From: Toxoplasma gondii ME49
Lineage: Eukaryota > Apicomplexa > Conoidasida > Eucoccidiorida > Sarcocystidae
Assembly: GCF_000006565.2 (NCBI RefSeq)
Contig: NC_031473.1
Coordinates: 3,582,984 to 3,646,983, forward strand
Direction: 5' to 3'
Length of the DNA: 64,000 bases
The notes below the pieces were generated by a model. That model was not told where the DNA came from. It saw only the letters and a program-made list of their open reading frames with translations, and did not search any database. The stretch's first letter is position 1. Each line of letters opens with the position of its first letter. A program made the translations under genes and the position numbers. Below are positions 47,238 through 56,374 of this stretch, in pieces.

Positions 47238-49205
47238 CTCCGTGTCAATGGAATAGGAAACCTTGAACGCAGTGGGACTACGGTTGTGTGACTACATCAT
47301 GCCACGTTGCGTTTATTTTGGTTGTGGTTGCTCAGAGAGAAGAAGGGGTTACGGCATACTACAAGGGTTGTGCGAGCAACATTGTACGAGGTGTAGGTTG
47401 CGCGATTGTCCTGGTCCTGTATGATGAAATGAAACGATTCGTTGCGTCGTAATCCTTCTAGGGTATTCATCTGAACAGTCTGTCTGCTCATTGCTTTTAG
47501 TCGTTACGTTGAATTATTAGTCTTTTGTGACTAGTTTCTTGGCCTCTCCTGGTGTTTTTATTTTGTTCCCGCGAAACCAAATTCATCCCTTCGTCAACAC
47601 GTGTGGCGTAATTGTGAGGCAACACGATTCGATCCCTTTGTTCTCCCCTGAAGTTACTTCATTCTCCCTGAACCCGAACCCACCATGTTCTTCGGTAAAT
47701 GTATTCATTTTCCAAACCTCGAGGCACTAGCCAGTCACGGTGATCTCTGTTTCTCTGTCTCAGTTCAAATCTTTCCGGCTTCATGAAGTGACAAGAAGCT
47801 CGACAAATCTCTAAACTAGGAGGTATCAGTAGGAAATGCACAAACCGAGCGTGTACACCACATGGAGAACAAGTGCGTTTCAGCCTACGTTCGCCCCGCC
47901 CTAGAACGAACTCAAGTGTGCAGAAAAAGTCGCCCCAGTCGCGCGTTGTGTTGATGAGATTCTACTTGCCTCTGGACCAGCGAAGCGGCTTACTACCGTC
48001 AACCAAAACCAACTGTCACGTGAATCTGCCTTCCTAGTTACGCACACGTTACACTCAAGTGCTTGAGCACCTCGATGGCGACCTACTTGGACGACATATG
48101 TTGTACGCATCTTCGTGCAGCGGTCCACATGTCTGCTACCAGCGCTGTTATACGCTTCCCCATTTGCTCCTGAAGAGGTATCCGTGGCTAGAGGGAAGAA
48201 GCAAGCTATGGACGTCCTTTTTTCGCAACAAAGCTGCTGCGTCCCTAAGGCATCCGCAGTGAAGCCGGACAACACATTTGACTCCCTGGATAGTCCATAC
48301 AGCCGTCACCGACCTGGATCCACACGTGGCAGTTCAAGGAACACAAGCCGTGAACATTGGGGAAGCGGTTTCACCGTGTTCACACATAACTCTAATTTGT
48401 GGTTGTGTCAGACTGTGAAAACAGTACCAGTTTTACCTCCCTATGATGTGTCACTCTACCACGGTAGGCTGACCAACCTCATGTGAAGAAACTGCGTAGA
48501 AAGCTAGTCACGACCAGTGAAGAACGAGAAACTACCTGCTACGGTATAAGGCAGTTTCGAGTCCGTTATTGCTTATCGTTAACTCCCACAGGAATGGTTT
48601 GTCACAAACCAGTGGAAAATGTAGTGGAACGAAAGGTACCGTTGCACGTCACACGGTAGAGCAGCATACTGTTTGCACAGTTGTAATCTAAGTCCAGACG
48701 GTGAGGGTTAAACCCTATGCATGACGTGCCTCGGAACGTCGAAACGTCAGATTTAGCCTAGTTCCTCAGCTCATGGCATCCTCTGCATCAGTTCCCGCAA
48801 ATACGTTTGGTGTTTCTTAACGCGTTAGACGGTCAGAGGATACCGCAGCAGTCTCCTGTGGGAAGGGAAGCGTTGGACCAGTCAACAGGAGGAACACGCT
48901 GACGACAAGCACGGGTGCGCTACTGTTGCTTCGCATGTGACTCCTGCAGCAGCTGCCAACTTCCTACTTCAAATCGCAGTAATGGAATGTAAATCATTCG
49001 CTGGTGTGTCCACGTGACGACAGATTTAACATTGTAGAGGGTGGCATGTTCAAGTGTGTGTACACCAGAGAGCACGCTGCTAGGAACCCGTAGCTGCCGG
49101 CTGACCGCAGAGCAAAGGTGATCCTCGTTTATGGAACTCTCAGCTTATTCGTCCACGAGTATAGAACTACCGCCCCTTAAGGTTATTTGACTGAATGATC
49201 AAACA
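47238..49205. other. Unassigned stretch with weak exon candidates
   Basis: A plus-strand frame at 48115-48486 after a good acceptor (CATCTTCGTGCAG, ending near 48120) is hydrophilic and Ser/Arg-rich and may be an exon. A minus-strand frame at 47659-47841 has an Arg/Trp-rich protein-like stretch but no ATG at its start. Neither is certain. Confidence 0.3.
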
Positions 49206-49898
49206 ATGCCGCGGCTCTATTCGTTCGTCGTCGCATGCTGGCTGGCACAAAGTTCGCGTTCGGTGGCCCACCCAGTCGATGATATTGAGCCAGAAGCTGA
49301 GCCTCCCGCTGTGGTTTATGAGACCTCGGATCCCCACGAGTGAGTCATGTTCATGAGCGGAATTGGCTAAGCGGAAGTTCAAATGAAAAAACTGTTGTCC
49401 AGCACAGCGATAGGCTCGATCGAGGCAATTCTGAAGCAGCAAGTACAGGATAATGTGGCAGCAAACAACCGAGATTTCTCACTATCCTCAGGGGGCACAA
49501 CCCCTTACACGGGCAATGCAGCAGCTGCTGCCGATGAGGCTCTGAAGCAAATACTGACAGCAAATGAACAGAAGAAAGCTCGTGTTGCTGAAGAACGCGA
49601 CCACATCGACGAGGAGCGTAGTCGCCATTCACGCCGTATGATGGAGTTGGAGGACAAGCTCCGCCAAAGCCTAGACAAACTTCAAGAAAGAGAGAATAAC
49701 ATTTATGCGTCAGAGCATAAGCTTGAATCACAGCTGGAGAAGGGTGAAAAAGAACTGAAAAATCTCGATCACAGAGCGGCGGAAGGACGTTTCCTCCACA
49801 AGAGAATACACAAAAGTATCATCGAGGGAGAAGAAGGGAAGCTGAAGTCGAAGTACCATGGTCGAATTCACCCTCATCGGCATGAATTTGCGAAATAG
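49206..49898 (+). CDS. Secreted coiled-coil protein, two exons
   Basis: Exon 1 (49206-49339) starts MPRLYSFVVACWLAQSSRS, a clear signal peptide, followed by an acidic Pro/Glu region, and ends in phase 2 before a GTGAGT donor at 49340. A 63-base intron ends at TTGTCCAG (49402). Exon 2 (49403-49898) continues in phase to a TAG: 209 residues in total. Residues about 85-170 are a charged Glu/Lys/Arg-rich helix with heptad-like spacing, preceded by an Ala run, and the C-terminus is Lys/His-rich. There is no membrane segment. The plan (signal peptide, then Lys/Arg/Glu-rich coiled coil) is like the KRUF-type secreted proteins annotated in Toxoplasma, but I cannot confirm family membership. A parasitophorous-vacuole or dense-granule location is an inference. 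Confidence 0.65.
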
Positions 49899-50846
49899 AA
49901 ATAGTCAAAAGTGCAGCAGGAAATGGTATCAAAAAGGGCCTTTGAAACTCGTGGATTGTTACGTCAAGCCACCAGTGCCATGTGCATCGAAGGCAATGAG
50001 AACATCTTGTATAGTGCTCGCGGTTATCACTTATGGGGCTTCATGAAACAAAGTGACTACGGTGGATTGAGGTAGACAAAGGACCTGTCTTTTTTTCTGT
50101 TCACATGGACCTGCTGCCACCATGTTGCGCCGGGCTGCAGACAGTTTCAGATCGCTGCTACCTTTGTCCGTCGGCTGTCTTTATTCTCTGGAGGATATCT
50201 AATTTTCCTTTTTTCTGTCGCTGGCCGGAGGACAGCACGTGTCTTCTGCGCGAATGTGTTTGCCCGGAGATAAGGGTCCACGGGGTCTTAGCGTCGTAGC
50301 TGCATGGCGGACGGCGCAAACTCTGCACGCATTCTACTGAAGAAGGAACTGCATGCATATTGGAGAGAGCTGTTCGTCTGGAAACTAAACGCATGTGCCT
50401 TAACTGCCTTCAACAGAGCTCCGCAATTCTATACGCATAAATAGAGATGGCAGACGGAGTCAGTCAGTTTGACTCAAGCCATCGTAGGTAACGTTGTCGG
50501 CCGAGAATCCGTTCATGAATTGAAAAACGGAGAACACTTCCCTGGTGAGGCAGCGTTAGTCCCCCGTGTGTCTCTACGGATAGACGTACAATCTTCCCAC
50601 GGATTCTATACTGTTTTCTGGATCAAGCAGGAATTTGTGATTGTTGTCCCTTCGTCTTGATGAGATTCACCCCAAACGGTGAAGCATACATCCAGGAGGG
50701 TCGTCGCATCTGGGGGGTTGACTGGCGGTGAGAAGAGAATGATGCATTTGATTCAGAAGAAATGTCCGGGGTTCCCCCCCGGTTTCCAGCTCCCCTGTCG
50801 ACTGAAGGCGAGACGTGGGCGGCTATTCCGTCATGAGTCGTGCACA
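49899..50846. other. Intergenic between two small secreted-protein genes
   Basis: Short frames only. It includes the 3' flank of the coiled-coil gene and the likely promoter of the gene starting at 50847. Confidence 0.45.
50349..50355. promoter_or_regulatory. TGCATGC palindrome
   Basis: The palindrome TGCATGC lies about 490 bases upstream of the ATG at 50847. This hexamer core (GCATGC) is a recurrent promoter element in Toxoplasma and other apicomplexans. A single occurrence may be chance. Confidence 0.25.
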
Positions 50847-51284
50847 ATGCTGTTCTCCGTTGCACTGTGCCTGACGGCTCTTGCGTCCTTCGTTCCTTTC
50901 GAGTGCTCTACACGTCGGATGCGCACAGCATGGGCGAACTCCGTTCTGGGTCTTGAGACGGATCCTGAAAGGAGTGGTACGTACAGCGGTGCTACAGAAC
51001 TAGACAGCGGTGCTACAGGAGTAAACGACACAGCTCTCGACATGGTGCGTGATACAAATGCCGACACACCATTGGGAGAACGGGGCAAACGTCCAAGCGT
51101 CGCCGCGCGTCTTTCAAAGATACAACTCTCCGGAAAACGTCGTCGAATAGTGGCTTCTGGAATGTGAGTCAAAACGCAGCTTTGGAACGGATTGACGTCA
51201 ATGCTGCCCGTGCTTAGCGGGCTCTTGAACGCGGCTGCAGTAAGAAGAACGCCTCGAGTGATAAAACACGCAAGAACTACCTAG
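50847..51284 (+). CDS. Small secreted protein, two exons
   Basis: ATG at 50847 opens MLFSVALCLTALASFVPFEC, a strong signal peptide, followed by a basic site (STRRMRTAW), a Ser/Gly/Thr-rich acidic middle and a basic end. The frame runs 105 codons plus two bases to a GTGAGT donor at 51164. A 54-base intron ends at CCGTGCTTAG (51217). Exon 2 adds a short Ala/Arg-rich tail to a TAG at 51282: 127 residues. Without the splice the frame stops three bases past the donor. The middle has a 24-base direct repeat (ACAGCGGTGCTACAG twice). RRMRT is not a TEXEL match because Leu is missing at position 3. It is probably a secreted effector-like protein; no family recognised. Confidence 0.55.
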
Positions 51285-52403
51285 CATTCATTGATGGATA
51301 ATTTGTCGACCTCATTGAGGCGCCCGCTGGCATCTTTCACCGTTCATGATCGATTGATAGACATATCCGCAACGCCTTTCCCACAAATGGCAGAAAGCGT
51401 TTCCTGGTGTATCTCCTTCGAGGAAGAGGGATCCGTAAAGCGCGCGTGAAGTCTGCTCGGGCGGTTGCGGCAGAACGACCAATTTCTCTACCGTTCCGGC
51501 TACGTAGAAGGCAGGCAGCCAGCGTTTCTGTAGATATTTGTTTATGATGTACTGAAGCGAACGGGTTCAACCAAGATACCGATGAGAAAGTGAAGAAGAT
51601 ACCATGTCTTTCCAATTACTAGGGGAGCTAAGGGAACCGCTACTATGTCGAGCATTCGACTCGTCCCATTCCGGTTCGGTTTCCGCGGCGCTGGCTCTAT
51701 GACGAATCATATCAGTTGACAAATCATGGTTTTTTCCATAAAGATGGCAAATCAGTGCCACACAGACCCTGCCCACGCTGCTGATACAGCGGACAGAGAA
51801 ATGAAGCCCGCGGTATGGTTGCTGACTAATGCAAATCACTTTGTTAAGCTTCACCTCACGAATCCATGGGCGCGTGTTGCTCGGATCATTGTCACTCTGT
51901 GCAGCTTCTCGGTGTGGCATCCCTGCAGGGGGATGTTGCAGACACAGTGGAGTAGAATGGACAGATATGTCCGAGGTACTCGATTTGCGCCGCAACCCCA
52001 GAATAGTATTTTCTAGTGGCGAAGCGTGAAAGAAAGTGGCTCGCAAGGGAATGCAAACACCGTCAAACTACCCTTGTCTGGAACATATTCTCTCCCCGGA
52101 CTTGTGTCTTCTGTTATCAAAACACTCCTCTGGAGCCCTGAGTTTCCTAGCGATGAAGCAGTTGGATTGAACCTTGGGAACTGTCACCCGTTGTCGATGT
52201 TCTATGGTGTCATATCTACTTCTGAATCGCTGTTGCCTGGGCAGCAACGTGGTTTGCAAATTCATAGCGCGAGGCAGTCGCTTCACTGTATGTCACGAAA
52301 AGAAGTATTGTTGCCACGCGAATGTCGACGGGCAACAACGCAAGGGGGACAGCTCTGTCTGTCATGTTGTGTAGATGTCCTCATCGGTTTTTGTTTGTTT
52401 CTC
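51285..52403. other. No clear gene upstream of the next signal-peptide exon
   Basis: A plus-strand frame from 52026 is open into the signal-peptide exon at 52404, but its first part has no coding feature and is probably 5' flank. A minus-strand frame at 51567-52046 is not supported by splice sites. Confidence 0.35.
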
Positions 52404-52582
52404 ATGCGGGCGCAATTTTGCAGCCTTGCAAGCATCGTGCTTGCTGTCCTCCTCGGCACCATCTTTCTCAACTCGGGCAGAAATTTGCGTAAAGCAACTG
52501 CGCCAGCTTCAAGTAAGCCATCAACTGTATGTCTCGTGAACGCTCGGAAAACCCCTAAACGTGTACCGGAAGCGATGTTACG
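52404..52582 (+). CDS. Signal-peptide exon of a probable multi-exon membrane protein
   Basis: ATG at 52404 starts MRAQFCSLASIVLAVLLGTI, a typical signal peptide, followed by a Lys/Arg/Ser/Ala/Pro-rich linker. It ends in phase 2 at 52582 before GTGAGG. A pyrimidine-rich acceptor (GCGTATACATTCAG) lies near 52695, but the sequence after it has a GTAAGT after only eight bases, so the next exon is unclear. I propose that this is the first exon of a plus-strand gene ending with the transmembrane exon at 56108-56374. The intermediate exons have consistent strand and good splice sites, but the full join is not established. Confidence 0.5.
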
Positions 52583-52851
52583 GTGAGGGCCGTGCTGCAT
52601 TCTGCTTCAGTGGTTCAGAGTCACAAATGCTCTAGATACTCTTGGGCCATCAAACGTATAGCGTTCGTTTGATTTTCCTTTGCGTATACATTCAGGCGTC
52701 GGCGTAAGTTACGGACGGCACCACCACGCTAGTCTAGCAACTCCACATCTCCACACACATTTTCAGACGGAGTGCAAGCCGTACGGTTGCGATTTACCCT
52801 GATTGCTGTGGCTGTTGCTAAACTTCTTTTCTGTAGTTTGATGCCAGATAG

Positions 52852-53021
52852 CGACGTCTGTTGGGAGTAGTGCGCATGCAGATCGCCATGCATGATGATG
52901 GACGGCTGGAAGCACAGGGGCTCGATATTCGCCGGTCACTTCGCACCATTCACGCTCGTGATGGCTTGAACCTCATGTGTGTTGTTCCCATCTTCATGGA
53001 TCCGTCTCCACCAGGCTACAG
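52852..53021 (+). CDS. Inner exon candidate, same gene
   Basis: Open for 56 codons plus two bases and followed by a strong donor CAG before GTAAGC at 53022. Composition is protein-like: EAQGLDIRRSLRTIHARDG, then a hydrophobic stretch (LMCVVPIFM) and a Pro-rich end. The acceptor could be CTTTTCTGTAG near 52836 or a later AG. It precedes a frame (53069-53170) with a basic end that could be the next exon in another phase. Confidence 0.4.
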
Positions 53022-53903
53022 GTAAGCACCACCGGCTTGCAGAAGCGAGTCTGTTTTACCGATTCAGAAGGAGACATGATTGAATCACTTTTCCGGAGGA
53101 CCTCTTGTTCTTCTGTCCTTGGCGATATGAAGCGAGAGAGATTTCGCCGGTTAGGGCTCGGCGAGAATTGATATTTTCTGAGTCTGAGAGCACAAGGTGA
53201 GATAGTGCTTTCGATATTGGAGCAGTCGCATGTGAAGGAATTCTCTGCTGCACACGGCGCTTTCCTCCAGCTAGATTCACGAAATGCTTCTATCACGTGT
53301 CCACTGTTTCTCCCCGTCGAATCTGACTGTTGCAGTGGAGTTCTTGACGTCAGGGTGAGGGTGCCGAGTAGGGGCAGCAGTCCCATGGGCGGATTGGATG
53401 CAAGTGATCATTCTGTTGTCCCGTTGGGCGCCTGACCCAGGCCTCGAATCCTTAAGTCGAGGTTGCCATCGTGGAAGTCCTTGATACGAGCAGAGGCTGT
53501 AATACCTCCGGCGACGTTTTGCACCTGTGAACAGTGAACCCGTGCTTGCATTTATGATTTCATATGCTGATTCAAACTGTTGGCGTTTGTAGCGGACTCA
53601 TCCGAACGTGACAATGCTCCAACAATGAGTTTAGACTGATCGACTTTAAATACGCAGTAAACTGACCTGGATGCTTGCGTCTGCGACGATTTGCAAGCTT
53701 GCCGATAGCATACCACAGTGACATCAACATGTTCCGGCAGGAGTTTCTCTTAAGAGCTGGTTTCAGCCTTTTGGGAGACAAGGTGCTATCGGCCTCTTGG
53801 AGCGTCGTTAGCACACCTGGATGACCAGCTTGGCTTCTGCGGCGGCCCTGAGTGTTTCGATGTGGTGCCAGCGAGTTCGATCGCAGCGGCCATTGCCTGA
53901 AAA

Positions 53904-54142
53904 ATGGATGACAACCACGTGCTAAGGTGTTCGTTCGGTGGAATGCTAGTCTTTCCACCAGTTACTGAACGAGCACAAACAACGAGCCTCAGCATTCATT
54001 TTAATGCTGCGCACATTGTTCCGGCAACATCACTGCAGAAAGTCGTGGACGCACATAACACAAAGCTGCTTTACGGGTCGGAACCGAACGAATCTTCGCT
54101 GCCAGAGATGAAGAGAGATATGTCGCTGCTGCGGGTGACATG
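53904..54142 (+). CDS. Inner exon candidate, same gene
   Basis: A frame of 79 codons plus two bases ending before GTAGGA (54143). Strongly protein-like: a Cys and aromatic-containing start (RCSFGGMLVFPPV), then SIHFNAAHIVPATSLQKVV and a charged end (PEMKRDMSLLRV). It starts at an ATG but may well be an inner exon. No domain recognised. Confidence 0.42.
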
Positions 54143-54239
54143 GTAGGATTCGTGACTGTAGTTTACATTTTGTTGTATACTCGGCAACTCCACAAGGTAG
54201 TTACATCCTCCTTGTGCGTGAACTATCACTGCACTATTC

Positions 54240-54446
54240 ATGTGTTGTGAGCGTCCTCAGGCTCTCAGACTAGAGAAAGGAATCGACGTGCTCGTGAGCA
54301 CTCTTTCTGCGGTGGCGAGGCGTATCGTCTCTCAGCAGACGTTTGAACGATATAAGGGGCCGCGCTTACTGATTGAACTGCTGTGCATGCCACTGGAAGA
54401 TATTAAGCTGCGTACCACTTTTTGTTTAGCTGTTTCGTATTCATAG
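54240..54446 (+). CDS. Inner exon candidate, same gene
   Basis: A frame of 68 codons that includes an acceptor-like GTCCTCAG near 54260 and a donor-like GTGAGC at 54294. The long form is protein-like (TLSAVARRIVSQQTF, then LLIELLCMPLEDIKL). It overlaps the acceptor for the next exon at 54429, so only one of the two readings in the overlap can be right. Confidence 0.3.
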   Translation: MCCERPQALRLEKGIDVLVSTLSAVARRIVSQQTFERYKGPRLLIELLCMPLEDIKLRTTFCLAVSYS

Positions 54447-54801
54447 AGTGCTGGTTCGGCCTACGATAGAGAACGACTACCATGTGAAAGTGGAGGTGTC
54501 GGGAACTGGACGGGGGCGAAAACATTCGTACTGTACTGCCTCGACGGTGCTTTCAAGCGCTGCTTGTTTTTCGGGAACGATGTGATTGATGCAGTCTGGG
54601 AGATTCTACAAGCACTGCCTGATTGATGTGCGCGTTTCTAGTGCTGTCTTAACTGGTTCTCGCGTGTCGGTGAGAATCACGCGGTTAGCTCATATGGACT
54701 GGGTGGACTGGGTTCCAGAGGACAGATCCGTTTTTGCCCAGGATTTGTCGCCTGCAGAGGTCTCCTCTCGCTTTTTTCTGCCGAGATATCAGATTTCTTA
54801 G
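54430..54801 (+). CDS. Exon pair interrupted by one in-frame TGA
   Basis: A very good acceptor (ACCACTTTTTGTTTAG) precedes base 54430. The frame is open for 123 codons except for one TGA at 54583. Before it: RPTIENDYHVKVEVSGTGRG; after it: LIDVRVSSAVLTGSRVSV, then Trp-rich DWVDWVPEDRS and a TAG. Both halves look like beta-rich extracellular sequence. The TGA may be a real stop, an error, or lie within a short intron; no clear GT..AG pair spans it. Confidence 0.42.
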
Positions 54802-55037
54802 GGACATAACATTGCCTCAGGCGTCAGCGATGGTGTCTTTATCAAATGCTGCCTCACAGTGGCTTCGTCCCCGAGGAGGACGTATGGTCGGTTAATTGAG
54901 TTGTACTATATGCCAATTGATAAGTCTTTGTTGTGTCCGTTCATGATGTCGCATCGGGGTAAGTCGCCTGGTTTAGGCGGGCGACAGCCACCCCTTCCGC
55001 TACTGCCGCGATGCGCGGTCCCGTAGACAACACCTAA

Positions 55038-55205
55038 ATGAGTATTAAGGCGCAAACGAGCATAGGTGGAGGCCTGTGCCCAGTTTCCCGAGGCGTCTGC
55101 CAGTCACTGGAACTGATGGGCAGCATGTTCAAGCTCAAAACTTCCTCAGAACTGAGAGACGTTCCTGTTTGCGTGCAGGCTGTCAATCAAAATGATCCAA
55201 TGATG
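55038..55205 (+). CDS. Exon resembling the array cassettes
   Basis: Exactly 56 codons in phase 0 from an ATG to a strong donor GTGAGT at 55206. It contains SSELRDVPVCVQAV, which matches the cassette exon at 21242 (PLVPLRDVPVAAVRL) and its broken relatives. With three Cys and a Gly-rich start it looks like a structured extracellular segment. This is the main link between the better preserved gene at 52-56 kb and the decayed array at 20-44 kb. The match is short and could be chance. Confidence 0.42.
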
Positions 55206-55289
55206 GTGAGTGCTGACACATGCCTCCTGTGGCACTTGATGACTAAGTTCGCCTGAGAACCGCGTGACAGAAGGACTCTGCGGGAGTGC

Positions 55290-55634
55290 ATGAGTTTGTC
55301 CAACAGTGTGTGGTTCAACATCGATTCCATGACAGAGGAACTGGCGTCGCCTCGTAGTGAAATACTACATGAGGGTTTGTCAGGGCGCCCAGTCTTGACA
55401 GAAAAAAAAGGAAGCGCCCTTATGGAGATGGCGTGTTTTCAATATGCTTGTAGACCACTGATTCTATCCTGGACGGAAACAGACACAAGAAGACATTGCC
55501 GTAATCTGGTGATGCCGCTAAGAAGTGACGCAGCATTATTGCCGTTATATGAAAACTGGACGGCTCACACGAAGACAAAGGGAGACTTCACAGGCTTCAG
55601 TCGACGTAGAGCTAGTATTTCGGTTACAATTTGA
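55290..55634 (+). CDS. Inner exon candidate, same gene
   Basis: A 114-codon ATG-started frame: acidic and Ser-rich first part, Cys/aromatic middle (ACFQYACRPLILSW) and a basic end (FSRRRASISVTI). The other plus frame is also open over its last part and reads SVDVELVFRLQFD, so the splice pattern here is uncertain. Confidence 0.35.
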   Translation: MSLSNSVWFNIDSMTEELASPRSEILHEGLSGRPVLTEKKGSALMEMACFQYACRPLILSWTETDTRRHCRNLVMPLRSDAALLPLYENWTAHTKTKGDFTGFSRRRASISVTI

Positions 55635-55853
55635 CCACACAAAAACACTTTTCAAAACGGCCCACATGTGCAAGTTTTGTTATTGCTGTGTGCATGCACG
55701 TTTCTGGTTCGTGTGCGCGACAGTGCTCACAGCCGCAGATAGCAAGAGTTATTCACCACTCTTCTCGTCCCGGACCTTTTTTCGCTGTTCAGCTACACAA
55801 ATTTTCGTGTTGACCTTCATTCCTGGTGCAAACGCCCTCCATGAAGTGTCTGA

Positions 55854-56107
55854 ATGCCCTTCATATTCGGATTCCGTGTGTATGAACAGCAGAAGCTCGT
55901 GAGCACTTCCATGAATATGTCGGATTCTCTGATGTGTTGTGATGCGCCTACTTTTCTCTCCGGATACGGAATTCAAACACGGGCGTTCGGGTGGCTTCGT
56001 GATTACAAGCTAAGGTCTGTGCTGCAGAAGGGGCGGTGTCATGGATCGGCAACTTTGGTGGGAGACCTGTGCGTGACCGGAGATTATGCACGTTACCTCA
56101 TGCACAG
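55854..56107 (+). CDS. Inner exon candidate, same gene
   Basis: An open frame with a Met/Ser/Cys-rich part (NMSDSLMCCDAPTFLSG) and a mixed hydrophobic end (ATLVGDLCVTGDYARY). It runs past the acceptor at 56107 and stops at 56150. The likely donor is not clear. Confidence 0.3.
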
Positions 56108-56374
56108 GCTTATACGAGAGTGGTCCCACGGGTGGATGTTGCATACTTGAGTCCGACATTCACTTTACGACAAGAAGAAGACCTGGCAGACCTTTCCTAT
56201 GGTGTGATGCGCGCAGAAATTCCACTGAGGAGCGCGCTACCAACCCTGGCGCTGACTGTGCTGTTCTGCCATGTGCAGGTGGTTGCTGGACTAGCAACCA
56301 TTGTCATTGGTATTGCGCTCGTGAGTTTGCATTGCAAATTGGAGAACCTTAGTGAGCACATCGTTCAGAGTTAA
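56108..56374 (+). CDS. Terminal exon with transmembrane segment
   Basis: Acceptor TACCTCATGCACAG ends at 56107. The following 88 codons are open in phase 0 to a TAA at 56372. The exon encodes an extracellular-type stretch (RVDVAYLSPTFTL), an acidic piece, then two adjacent hydrophobic segments (LPTLALTVLFC and VAGLATIVIGIALVSL) and a short tail KLENLSEHIVQS. That is the expected end of a type I membrane protein whose leader would be the exon at 52404. An AG/GT inside (CATGTGCAG then GTGGTT near 56279) could be a hidden exon boundary. Confidence 0.5.
   Translation, partial: AYTRVVPRVDVAYLSPTFTLRQEEDLADLSYGVMRAEIPLRSALPTLALTVLFCHVQVVAGLATIVIGIALVSLHCKLENLSEHIVQS

Noticed and set aside
50913..50927. 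RRMRT as a TEXEL site in the secreted protein at 50847
   Set aside because: The consensus needs Leu at position 3 (RRL); Met is not an accepted match I can vouch for.
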